A DNA stretch of 64,000 bases from Alkalibacterium sp034520745 (GTDB lineage Bacteria; Bacillota; Bacilli; Lactobacillales; Carnobacteriaceae_A). The notes beneath the pieces are model-generated. The model was not told the DNA's origin. It ran no database searches and saw nothing but the letters and a program-made list of their open reading frames with translations. Below, piece by piece: positions 10,139 through 19,253 of this stretch. Numbering within the stretch: the first letter of the stretch is position 1; every line of letters begins with the position of its first letter. The stretch covers positions 1-64,000 of the forward strand of contig JAXHNF010000023.1 of the NCBI GenBank assembly GCA_034520745.1. The letters are read 5' to 3'. The position numbers and the translations under genes are program-made.

Positions 10139-11520
10139 ATGAATCAGGATATGACAAAAGGAAGCCCGCTCAGACTTATTTTACTCTTTACCTTACCATT
10201 AGTTGTAGGAAATATTTTACAGCAAATGTATCAGATGGCCGATACGTACATCGTCAGTCAGACGCTGGGCGTCAATGCCTTTTCTGCGGCCGTCGGAGTC
10301 CACCCACAGCATCAACGTGCTCGTTTTAGGACTGGCCATTCGGATTGACATCCGGTCTGTCTGTCATCACTGCTCAGCGCTTCGGCAGAAAAGACGAAAA
10401 AGCCATCCGCGAAAACCTGGCAGCGAGCGTCATTATTGCTGGAACCGTCAGTGTCGTCCTGACTCTATTAGCGGTCACATTCAGAAGAAACATCCTGGAA
10501 TTCATGAACACGCCGCACGAACTGATCGGCTTTGCCAACGATTACCTGACGATGATGTTCTTAGGCTTGAGCGGAATCGTCCTCTTCAACCTGGTATCCA
10601 ACCTGCTTCGCGCAATCGGTAATACAAGAGCGCCACTCATCTTTCTGGCTATTGCATCCGTATTGAACGTTATTTTGGATTTAATCTTTATTTTAGTTTT
10701 TGACATGGGTGTCGCCGGTGCCGGTTTGGCTACCGTTATCGCCCAGTTCATATCCGGACTGATCGGACTTGTTTATATCAAACGCCATGTTCCTATGTTC
10801 AGGATCCATAAAGAAGACTGGTCGGCCGGTTTCAAGCAGATCAAAGAACATTCAGCCATTGCGTTTCCTATGGGATTCCAGACTTCGCTCATCGCTATCG
10901 GCATGATCGTCGTATCGATGACACTGAATACTCTGGGACCTGAAGCGGTAGCCGCAACGACGGCTGCACAGAAAATCGACTCACTGGCTACCAAGCCTTT
11001 AATGGCCGTCGGCGTTACGATGGCGACCTATACCGCTCAGAACTACGGCGCAGACAAACTTGACCGCGTCTGGGAAGGCGTACAGAAAATACTGAAAGTC
11101 ACCACGATTTACAGCATTGTTGTGGGAGGTGTACTGATCGTATTCGGTCAGTATTTCGCTCTTCTGTTCGTCGGTCCTGAAAATACGGAAATTTTAGAAA
11201 TGACACGACTGTACTTTATCACGAACTCAGCATTTTATGTCCTGCTGTCTTCTTTGATCGTCCACCGCTATACCCTGCAGGGACTGGGCAGAAGTACCGC
11301 ACCGACTTTAGCCGGCTTGTTCGAGCTCTTCGGTCGCGTGGGCGCTGTCCTGCTCCTTTCCCAGTCACTTGGTTTCGTCGGTGTCGGCTTGTCGAACCCG
11401 TTGGCATGGATCGGCGCGCTCATCCCGCTGCTCGGTTCATATTACGCACTCAAACGTCGTCTGACTGGTCAGAAACCATTATTCAGACGTCCGAACAAAC
11501 TGGCCAACGTCATTAAATAA
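10139..11520 (+). CDS. MATE family multidrug/cation efflux protein, copy 2
   Basis: A tandem paralogue of the preceding gene with the same blocks: QQMYQMADTYIVSQTLG, TAQRFGRKDEKAIRENLA, AFPMGFQTSLIAIGM and ATYTAQNYGADKL. ATG 10139 (MNQDM) follows GGAGG by about 11 nt. One frame break near 10295-10345 separates the first 55 residues from the remaining ~390; removing one or two bases in VGVHPQH restores VGSTHSINVLVLGLAI. The C-terminus is intact and ends in a Lys/Arg-rich tail, giving about 460 residues, usual for MATE. Confidence 0.88.
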
Positions 11521-11533
11521 TAGCCTTATGTAT

Positions 11534-11566
11534 CCCCGACCGTCACCGCGATGGCCGGGGTTTTTC
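11534..11566 (+). terminator. Terminator after MATE copy 2
   Basis: A CCCCG-type stem pairs with CCGGGG across a short loop and is followed directly by TTTTT. Confidence 0.8.
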
Positions 11567-11599
11567 ATTGAAAGACTATTTTTTCCGTTCACTCAAAGG

Positions 11600-11890
11600 C
11601 TTGCTCTCTGTTTACTATATCGCTCCTACATCGGCTTGCTCAAACTGCATTCTCTTCAGTTTGCCGATATGGCCCCTATCGGCTTGCTCAAACTGTTTTC
11701 TCCTTCGGTTGCCTATATCAGCCTTATATCGGCCAGCTTAATATCCCATGCTTCAGTTTACCGATATCGCCCTACATCGGCTTGCTCAAACTGCATTCTC
11801 TTTCAGTTTGCCTATATCAGCCCTATATCGGCTTGCTCAAAAGGCTTACTCTCTCAGTTTGCCTATATCACCCTATATCGGTTAGGCAGC
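11600..11890. repeat. Minisatellite of about 49 bp, roughly six units, each with an internal dyad
   Basis: The phrase TCGGCTTGCTCAAACTG begins at 11631, 11679 and 11777, with diverged versions near 11728, 11828 and 11877, so the period is 48-51 bp. Most units contain CAAACTG followed after about 10 nt by CAGTTTG and then CCTATATC, so each can form a hairpin. It lies between a terminator and the promoter of the GntR operon. An open frame of about 180 codons crosses it but has low-complexity repeats and no ribosome site, so I do not call a gene. Confidence 0.85.
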
Positions 11891-12038
11891 TTAAACAGTC
11901 TCCTGCTAAGTTCTCCGATAATCAAGTGGCAAATGTTTTCTTCTTTTATAAAGCCGCCCATGCTCTATAAGGTCCTGATCAGGCCGCAGCCTGATCATTC
12001 ATCCTTTAAAATCAAAAATACAAACTTTATATTTCGAG

Positions 12039-12143
12039 TTGACAAGCGATCTGTATCATGTATATAATACACCTAGCAAGTGTACCAGATAGTTAATACA
12101 CCTCCTCTTTTTTTGAACCTAGTGTATTAAGCTTATAATACAC
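12039..12143 (+). promoter_or_regulatory. Promoter and YtrA-type operator of the GntR-ABC operon
   Basis: TTGACA (12039-12044) and TATAAT (12063-12068) are 18 bp apart. A half site TAATACAC overlaps the -10, another lies near 12094-12101, and a full palindrome GTGTATTA-6 nt-TAATACAC occupies 12122-12143. YtrA-class GntR repressors bind palindromes of this kind, so autoregulation is likely. Confidence 0.75.
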
Positions 12144-12182
12144 GCAACCTGTCCTCCTTGCAGTATGAAAGGACTGAAGCAT

Positions 12183-12563
12183 TTGAATGTAAACTTCAAC
12201 AAAAGAGACCCGATCTATCTGCAGGTCATGCAGTACTTCAAACGGCTGATCGTATCGGGCGACTTAAACCCCGGCGAAGAAATGCCGTCCAGAAGACAGC
12301 TGGCCAACCAGCTGAAGATCAACCCGAATACGGTGCAGCGGGCTTACAGCGAAATGGAGGAACAGCGCTTGATTTATACAGAACCGAACCGTCCAAGTAA
12401 AGTGACGGAAGACCCAGCGGTACTTCATCAGCTGAAAACCGAATGGCTGAATCAGGCGGTGAATAAGTTCGTTGCCGCTATCGACCCGATCGATATCCCC
12501 TTAGACGCCATCGTACCTCTTATCGAAAAACAAATGAATAAAAGAAAGAAGGATAACCAATGA
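12183..12563 (+). CDS. GntR family (YtrA subfamily) transcriptional regulator
   Basis: A DNA-binding repressor of about 126 residues. The winged helix-turn-helix is IYLQVMQYFKRLIVSGDL, PGEEMPSRRQLANQL and NPNTVQRAYSEMEE, followed by the short C-terminal helical tail typical of YtrA rather than a FadR-type ligand domain. I choose TTG 12183 because AAAGGA (12168-12173) is well spaced from it; an in-frame ATG at 12165 lacks a ribosome site. The stop overlaps the ABC gene start by 4 nt. By family analogy it senses cell-envelope stress and controls the adjacent ABC genes. Confidence 0.85.
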   Translation: MNVNFNKRDPIYLQVMQYFKRLIVSGDLNPGEEMPSRRQLANQLKINPNTVQRAYSEMEEQRLIYTEPNRPSKVTEDPAVLHQLKTEWLNQAVNKFVAAIDPIDIPLDAIVPLIEKQMNKRKKDNQ

Positions 12564-13249
12564 TCGAACTGAAAAATGTACACAAAAGTTTCGGCAGAAA
12601 AAAAGTGCTGAACGGCATCTCTTTCACTGCTGAAAAAGGTGAAATCACCTGTCTGGTCGGTGTGAACGGTGTCGGCAAGACAACGATCCTGAACGCCATC
12701 ATGAATCTGACCCCGATCAAAAAGGGCGAAATCACTATCGACGGTGAACCGATGCACCCAGATCTATACAATAAAATCGCCTTTATCCCCGACGTGGCCA
12801 TCATGCTGCCTCAGATGTCGGTACACGACGCCATGGACTTTATGAAAGATTATTATGACTCCTGGAACAGCAAACGCGCAAAAGAGATCGTCCGTTTTTT
12901 CCGTCTGAATCCGACCGACCGGATCTCCGAATTGTCCAAAGGGAATCAGGCTAAAGTGAACCTCCTGATGGGTCTGGCTCTAGATGTGGACTATGTGCTG
13001 ATGGATGAACCCTTTTCCGGGATCGATATTTTTACCCGCGAACAGATCACGGAAGTCTTCAGCAGCCGTCTGGTCGAAGACCGTGGTGTCCTGATCACGA
13101 CGCATGAGATTTATGACATCGAACACCTTCTGGACAAAGTGGTCCTTTTGGATGACGGTGTGATCTACAAAGAGTTCAACGCCGAAGAAATGCGCGAAAC
13201 AGAAGGCAAGTCTGTCGTCGACGTTATGAGGGAGGTTTACAACCAATGA
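12560..13249 (+). CDS. ABC transporter ATP-binding protein (YtrB-like)
   Basis: The intact 229-residue nucleotide-binding subunit of a multidrug or antibiotic-type ABC exporter. The Walker A is GVNGVGKTT, the signature motif is ELSKGNQAKV (a degenerate LSGGQ) and the Walker B is YVLMDEPFSGID, followed by the H-loop ITTHE. It overlaps both neighbours by 4 nt, so translation is coupled. The degenerate signature is common in the YtrB group. Confidence 0.88.
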   Translation: MIELKNVHKSFGRKKVLNGISFTAEKGEITCLVGVNGVGKTTILNAIMNLTPIKKGEITIDGEPMHPDLYNKIAFIPDVAIMLPQMSVHDAMDFMKDYYDSWNSKRAKEIVRFFRLNPTDRISELSKGNQAKVNLLMGLALDVDYVLMDEPFSGIDIFTREQITEVFSSRLVEDRGVLITTHEIYDIEHLLDKVVLLDDGVIYKEFNAEEMRETEGKSVVDVMREVYNQ

Positions 13250-14093
13250 AAAAATCACTACATACTTTACTTAAGTTAACGAATTTCGAACTGGAACGTT
13301 TGTCCAAATTCCTGTTCACTCTGATGGGACTGACCCTGCTGATCAATCTGGTGGGTTACATTTACACCCCGATGCAGTATATGGGACAAATCAATGAGTG
13401 CATCGCTGAGAATTCAGCCACGCCTCAGCAGGCACTCGAATGGTTCGGTGCTTTTTCGTTCAACGATGTAACACAGACGCTTTGGATCGGTGCGCCTATC
13501 GCGATCGGTGTCAGCGGCCTGCTCTTTTACTCTGTTTTCATCTGGTACAGGGAATGGTTCGGAAAAACACCTTTGCCTACCGCCTGCTCATGCTGCCTGT
13601 CAATCGAATGACGCTGTATTTCTCAAAGCTGATCACCTTGTTTATCGGCATATTCACCTTGATTTCGACCCAGATGATCTCGCTCTTTATCGGCTACCCG
13701 ATCGTTTCAGCCATCATCGAGAGTGCGTATTCAGCTGAACTCGGCCTGATGGAAGCTGTTCAGATGAACTTTTTATTCGTTTATCTTTTCCCGCTGGACC
13801 TGGGTTACTTTTTAATTATCAACGGCATCGGCCTGATTCTTCTGCTCGTGCTGTTTACAGTGATCCTGATGGAAAGAAGCTTTGCAGTCAAAGGGATCCT
13901 GCTGGGCATCGGCTACGCTATCTGTTCTTTAGCCGTTGTTCTGTTCCCTATCTCCCTACCCGATTTACTGAAAAACAATTATATCTTTTACGATTCTGAA
14001 CTGATGATCATTGAAGCTCTATTGATCACAACAGTCGGCGCCGTCTCATTAGTGTTGAGCCGTCACTTGATAAACAAAAAAATCACGGTATAG
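13246..14093 (+). CDS. ABC transporter permease of the YtrA-controlled operon (frameshifted)
   Basis: A membrane subunit of about 282 residues with roughly six helices, partner of the upstream ATPase. The frame breaks near 13570, where an A-run is one base short: GKTPLP in one frame becomes GKNTFAYRLLMLPVN in the other, restoring the ABC-2-type region. It ends in NKKITV and is followed after 13 nt by the secreted protein gene. No family signature beyond an ABC-2-like hydrophobic pattern is visible, so the transported substrate is unknown. Confidence 0.75.
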
Positions 14094-14106
14094 AAAGGAA
14101 CGAATC

Positions 14107-15321
14107 ATGACTAAATACATCAAATTAACGAGTCTGCTCCTGTTCATCGCCGTCGCCTTGACGGGGTTCGGCTTATACAATGCACAGGCCAGCTCACCTT
14201 ATCCCGAACTGAACATTGTGACATCCCAAGGGAAACCGGAACATGCAGAACCTCTCCACTTCATGGGGTTTGTGGCCGATTCTCAAAATTATTCGAACAG
14301 TTCAACCGTACTGTTTGAAAACGGGGATTCTCAGTACAGAGAAGAGATCCCTTTTCTGAAACGGATGGATTTCAGCTTTAATCCCGAAATGAATGATCTG
14401 ATCACTGACTACCGGTCGTTTATGCGCGGGAAAAGCCGCCGGCCGGAATATTTTACAGAGACAGAAGACTACCTCATCTATACAGCCATGGAAGGTGACG
14501 TTCACTGGGACGTGCTCCTCAAGGTCAGCTGAGCATCGCTGTTTTAGATAAGGAAACCGAAGAAGAAGAAACCTTTGCAGTCGATCTGAGTGGCGAGCAT
14601 CTTTATTATGAGGTCAGAGCTGCATACATCAACTACCCTTCTTTAACGCTTCTCGTTCAAAATCATTCCTCGGGCTCACAGGATCTCATTTATACATTTG
14701 ACCTGGAGAATCCTGCCGAAGAATTGACTGCAACCGTGGACCTTTCAAAAGAGACGGGGAGTACGGGTATCTATACCAGCCTCCATATCGTCCAGTCTTT
14801 TGACAAGACCGAACGTTACATCCTATTGAATTCAGTCAGCGAAACAGCTGTGTCAGAGTATGATTACACAACTGAAACGATCGGCTATCATGCTTATGAC
14901 ACGCACACCCAGGAAGTGATCGACATCCCGCCGTTTGAAGAAGAGACTCTCCTTTTCACTGACAATGACACCCTTTACGCCGGAAAAGATCTGGGTGACA
15001 CGATTGAATTATACCAAGTGAATGCAGATGATCAGGAAATGGATCTGATAGGGACCATCGAGATGGCGACCCCTACCATCGGCCGAGAAATGGACGCTTA
15101 CAACGGATTCTTCAATCAGCGCATGAGCGTTCTAAACGGAAAACTGTATGCCTATGAAGATCAGTATACTGAAAATACCAATCGTCCCCTCTTTCAGGTC
15201 AGTGATATCCAAACCCAGGAAACACTTTTCCAGGGTACTGTAGAACCCAGAGACTCCGAGTAAACACGACATGACCAGTATTGAACTTATCGAGTTCCGC
15301 ATCGATCCGTCAGCTGAATAA
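14107..15321 (+). CDS. Secreted or membrane-anchored protein of unknown function in the YtrA-type operon (frameshifted)
   Basis: About 400 residues with an N-terminal signal or anchor (hydrophobic stretch after MTKYIKL to GFGLYNAQAS), then an acidic extracytoplasmic region rich in beta-strand-like segments (for example YHAYDTHTQEV, LLFTDNDTLYAG, NGKLYAYEDQY), as in beta-propellers. One base is missing near 14525 and one extra near 15248; correcting both extends the protein to FRIDPSAE at 15319. AAAGGA precedes ATG 14107. The position suggests an extracellular partner or sensor for the ABC exporter. I do not recognise the family. Confidence 0.65.
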
Positions 15322-15326
15322 ATCAA

Positions 15327-15375
15327 CGTTTCCCTCACCTTTCATTATTATGGAAATGGGGAAACTTATTTTTAT
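15327..15375 (+). terminator. Terminator of the YtrA-type operon
   Basis: GTTTCCC pairs with GGGAAAC over a partly paired interior, followed by a T-rich tract. Confidence 0.7.
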
Positions 15376-15477
15376 AAGTAACGCTAAAAGGCATCTGGCA
15401 TTTCATAATATTACTTGTTATACTATGGAAAGTTAAGTGACACAAAGAACTCTTATTAAAGAAAGAATGGATACGAT

Positions 15478-16294
15478 ATGACTAACGAAACACGAAGAAA
15501 AATCAGAGAAAAGCAAGCGCATCGTCATCAAAGTCGGGACCAGCACGATCATGTACCCGAACGGTCCAGATCAACCTGCAGCAGATGGAAAAGCTGTCAT
15601 TTGTCCTGAGCGATCTGAAAAACCAGGGAAAAGAAGTGATCCTTGTCTCTTCCGGAGCCATCGGTGTGGGCCTGTCCCGCATGAACCTGACCAAACGCCC
15701 GGTGACCATCCCCGAGCAGCAGGCCATTGCCTCCATCGGCCAGACGGAACTGATCGAGTCTACAGCAAGTTCTTCTACCACTTACGGCCATCAGATCGGC
15801 CAGGTCCTTTTGACAAAAGACGTGACGGACTTTCCGGTAAGCCGGCTGAACACCGTGAACACTTTTGAACAGCTGCTGGTCAAGCACGTCATCCCGATCG
15901 TCAACGAAAATGATACGGTCTCAGTGGAAGAACTCGACCACCTGACCCGGTTCGGTGACAACGACACCCTGTCCGCCATCGTACTGGAGCTGACGGATGC
16001 GGATCTTCTGATCATGCTGTCGGACATCGACGGTTTTTATGATAAGAACCCGATGAAACACGAGTGACGCCAAGCGGTTTGAACTAGTCAGCGACGTGAC
16101 GGCCGATATCCTTGAACTGGCACAGGATTCCACGACCAAAGTTCGGGACAGGCGGCATGATCACGAAACTGAATGCGGCTCAGATCGTTCTGGAAGCCGG
16201 CAAACGCATGATTTTAGCCAACGGATCGGATCTGACAACCCTGTTCCGTATATTGAACGCCGAAAATGAGGGAACGCTGTTTTCTAAAGAGTAA
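15478..16294 (+). CDS. proB: Glutamate 5-kinase (frameshifted)
   Basis: Phosphorylates glutamate in the first step of proline synthesis. Blocks: RIVIKVGTSTIMYPNG, EVILVSSGAIGVGL, IPIVNENDTVSVEELD, FGDNDTLSAIV, LLIMLSDIDGFYDKNP and FGTGGMITKLNAA. It ends at GTLFSKE without a PUA domain, the short form found in Lactobacillales. Frame breaks: near 15515-15550 (start region), near 15770 (a hydrophilic stretch where HIYSKFF is expected), at about 16066 (one extra T) and near 16140. The stop is 18 nt before proA, so the two form an operon. Confidence 0.88.
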
Positions 16295-16312
16295 ATGGGA
16301 GGAGTTTTTCAA

Positions 16313-17559
16313 ATGGAAACATTGATCGAACTCGGTAAAAAAGCCAAACAGGCAGAACGTCAGCTGGCGCAGGCTTCTAGAAAAGCAAAAAACGACGCGT
16401 TACTGCTAATGGCGGAAGGCCTTCTGCGTGATACAGATAACATCCTGGAAGCCAATAATAATGGATACTGATAACGCAAAAGCAAACGGCATCACGGAGT
16501 CACTGCTGGACCGCCTGACGTTGACAAAGGAACGTATCGAAGCCATGGCTCAGGGACTGAAAGACATTGCCAAACTGCCTGATCCCATCGGTCTGGTCGA
16601 CAGCATGTGGACCAATGAAGCCGGACTTAAAATCGGCAAGCAGTCGGTGCCACTGGGCGTCATCGGCATCATTTATGAAGCCCGTCCGAACGTCACGTCT
16701 GACGCAGCCGGACTCTGTTTCAAATCCGGCAACGTCGTCATTTTGCGCGGCGGCAAGGAAGCATTCAACTCCAATCTGGCTGTCGTGACCAGCCTGCGCG
16801 CGTCTTTAAGTGGAAGCGACCTGCCTGAAACAGCCATCCAGCTCGTCGAAGACACCTCCAGCGACTCAGCCAATGAGATGATGAAGCTGAACCGCTATCT
16901 GGATGTTCTGATTCCACGCGGCGGAGCCAATCTGATCAAGGCGGTCGTCGAGAACGCGACGGTCCCTGTGATCGAAACGGGCACAGGCAACTGTCACGTC
17001 TATATCGACCAGTCAGCTCAGCTGGAGATGGCCAGAGACATCATCGTCAACGCCAAGACGGACCGTCCGTCTGTCTGTAATGCGGCCGAGACGCTCTTGA
17101 TCCATAAAGATGTCGCTGAAGATTTCTTGCCTGTCATTGAAGAAGCGCTGAACAGATGGAACGTGGAACTGCGTGCTGACGAAGAAGCGCAGAAGTACCT
17201 GAAAGACTCCATCCCTGCGACGGAAGCAGACTGGGAAACAGAATTTTTGGATTACATCCTGGCGGTGAAAGTCGTTGATTCTTTAGACTGACGCCATCGA
17301 ACACATCAACCGTTACAGCACCGGCCACTCGGAAGCCATCGTGACGACCGATTATTTTGCCGGCCAGCGTTTCCACCGCGAAGTCGATTCTGCCGCTGTT
17401 TACGTGAATGCCTCGACCCGCTTTACTGACGGGTTCGAATTCGGCTTTGGTGCAGAAATTGGCATCAGCACACAAAAGCTTCATGCGCGCGGCCCGATGG
17501 GTCTGCCGGAACTGACATCTTCCAAGTATATTGTTTTTGGTGAAGGTCAGGTCCGCTGA
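16313..17559 (+). CDS. proA: Glutamate-5-semialdehyde dehydrogenase (gamma-glutamyl phosphate reductase), frameshifted
   Basis: The NADPH-dependent second enzyme of proline synthesis. ATG 16313 follows GGAGG. Recognisable blocks: PLGVIGIIYEARPNVTSDAA, GNVVILRGGKEA, IPRGGANLIK, ETGTGNCHVY with the catalytic Cys, AKTDRPSVCNAAETLL, and the C-terminal GAEIGISTQKLHARGPMGLP. One extra base near 16457 (NNxMDTDNAKANG) and one extra T near 17289 (LD-DAIEHIN) break an otherwise complete protein of about 414 residues. Confidence 0.9.
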
Positions 17560-17569
17560 TCATAAGCAC

Positions 17570-17616
17570 AAAAAGGAGTCAGCATCCTGTAAAATGGATG
17601 CTGACTCCTTTTTTGT
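17570..17616. terminator. Strong bidirectional terminator between proA and the GNAT gene
   Basis: AAAAAGGAGTCAGCATCC pairs with GGATGCTGACTCCTTTTT around an 8-nt loop. It has A- and T-runs on both sides and serves the convergent genes. Confidence 0.92.
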
Positions 17617-17635
17617 GTTCATTTTCCTGTTCGGT

Positions 17636-18079
17636 TTACCATTTTCTGAAGTAGACTTTTTCACCATCGACGACGCCTTCTTCGGCAAAGCCGAACGATT
17701 CATAAAGCTTTATTGCTTTTTCGTTCTCAGGTTCGACACCGAGTCTCAGTTCGTCGACGTCTTCATGAGGTTTATAGCCTTTCAAAAAGAGCGCGAGAGC
17801 TTGTTTACCTAAACCTTTCCCCTGAGCTTCTTTATCGATCATAAACCTCTCCAGCCACCAGGAATCGACCGGATAGGCCTTATCTGCAGGGTAATAGCTG
17901 CACATAAGGAAGCCTACGATATCCCCGTTGTCATAGACCGCAAACGGATATTTATCGCTCTCATAGTTAGCTTCCAGCAAGGACAGCCAGTTGGGAGCGA
18001 CAAAGCCTTCCTGATGAGGATGGACTTTCAGATCCACCACCATCATGTAATTATGTTTAGTTACCGGCTTCAGTTCCAT
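17636..18079 (-). CDS. GNAT family N-acetyltransferase (polyamine acetyltransferase-like)
   Basis: An intact 147-residue acetyl-CoA transferase. The acetyl-CoA pyrophosphate loop is EAQGKGLGKQAL, and the C-terminal NEKAIKLYESFGF motif is characteristic of GNAT. The pattern DNGDIVGFLMCSYYPAD with LERFMIDKEAQGKG resembles spermidine/spermine acetyltransferases, but the substrate is not certain. It stops convergently with proA and lies directly downstream of trpS. Confidence 0.82.
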   Translation of the reverse strand: MELKPVTKHNYMMVVDLKVHPHQEGFVAPNWLSLLEANYESDKYPFAVYDNGDIVGFLMCSYYPADKAYPVDSWWLERFMIDKEAQGKGLGKQALALFLKGYKPHEDVDELRLGVEPENEKAIKLYESFGFAEEGVVDGEKVYFRKW

Positions 18080-18096
18080 CGCTGTTTCACCTTCTC

Positions 18097-19112
18097 TTAC
18101 TTGAAATAATTGATGCCCATCGCATCTTTGACTTCATCCAGGGTTTGAGCAGCCACGGCTTCCGCTTTCAGACTGCCTTCTTTCAGCATCTCCAAAACGG
18201 CCCCTCTGTCCTGTTCGAATTCCAGCCTGCGTTCACGGATCGGCTGAAGTTTTGCCTGCAGGACATCGTTCAGATACCGTTTGATCTTCACATCGCCCAG
18301 CCCGCCTTTTCGGTACTGGTCTTTCAGTTCCTGCACTTTTTCCTTGTCGTCATCAAAGACGTCCAGGTACGTAAAGACGACGTTGCCTTCGACATGACCC
18401 GGATCTTCGACGCGGATATGGTTCGGATCCGTGTACATTTTCATGATTTTCTTCTGGACCTCGTCTGCACTGTCGGATAAGTAGATGCCATTGTTCAGCG
18501 ACTTGCTCATCTTCCCTTTTCCGTCGACACCGACAAGGCGGCCCTGTCCTTTCGGCGGCAGGATGATATCCGGTTCCACCAGGACATCTTTCCCGTAGGT
18601 ACGGTTGAAGTCACGGGCGATTTCTCGTCGTCTGTTCGACCATCGGTTTCTGGTCTTCCCCACACCGGTACGTGTGTTGCTTTAAAGGCAGTGATGTCTG
18701 CCGCCTGGCTGACCGGATACATGAAGAAACCGGCCGGGATACTTTCATTGAAGCCTTTTTCCATGATTTCGGACTTCACCGTCGGATTACGCTGCAGGCG
18801 CGCCACGGTTACTAAATTCAGATAATACATCGTCAGTTCCGGCAGTTGCGGGATCTGTGACTGCACGAAAATGGTCGTCTTTTTCGGATCCAGTCCGACA
18901 GCCAGATAATCCAGTGCCACTTCCAGCAAGTTCTGCTGCACCTTTTCCGGGTTCTTGGCGTTATCGGTCAACGCCTGCTGGTCAGCGATCATGACGAACA
19001 CTTTGTTGTTTTCATCTTCCTGCAGTTTCAGACGGTTCTGGAGCGAGCCGACGTAATGGCCCAGATGCAGTTTTCCCGTCGGACGGTCTCCCGTTAATAT
19101 AATACGTTCCAT
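18097..19112 (-). CDS. trpS: Tryptophanyl-tRNA synthetase (frameshifted)
   Basis: A class I synthetase charging tRNA-Trp. ATG 19112 follows GAGGAG by 8 nt. The HIGH-type motif is LHLGHYVGSL, then ADQQALTDN and the KMSKS loop (GKGKMSKSLNN). Two single-base insertions near 18610-18660 change PVGEDQKPMVEQTREIARDF into a +1 frame and back. The protein otherwise reads through to MGINYFK. No T-box leader is seen; the upstream 60 bp hold the terminator of the preceding operon. As the only trpS in the window it is presumably functional, so the frameshifts are probably base-calling errors. Confidence 0.92.
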
Positions 19113-19171
19113 GTTTAAAAGTCTCCTCATAAATAGTCTCATTGGTCTTATTGTATCTTACTTACTGAAGA

Positions 19172-19200
19172 ATAAAAAGGAGAAAAAGCCTCTTCTCCTC
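19172..19200 (-). terminator. Terminator of the EcsAB-like operon
   Basis: On the minus strand AGGAGAA pairs with TTCTCCT over an 8-9 nt loop, followed by TTTTTATT. Confidence 0.75.
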
Positions 19201-19253
19201 GTCTCTCCAGTATTTATGACGCTTTTTTTCTTCCAGGCAGCGGTGTTCGCGCC

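Noticed and set aside
11600..11890. CRISPR array
   Set aside because: The whole unit repeats with drift; there are no unique spacers of constant length and no cas genes in the window.
11528..12067. Plus-strand open frame of about 179 codons across the minisatellite
   Set aside because: It merely follows the repeat period (recurring SACS..CILFQFAYIS-like peptide), has no ribosome site and overlaps the promoter of the GntR operon.
15478..16294. Programmed ribosomal frameshifting in proB and other genes
   Set aside because: Breaks do not share a slippery heptamer or downstream structure and occur in many unrelated genes; simple indel error explains them.
19113..19253. T-box leader upstream of trpS
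   Set aside because: The space is about 140 bp and is largely filled by the terminator of the preceding operon; no T-box consensus or specifier loop is visible.
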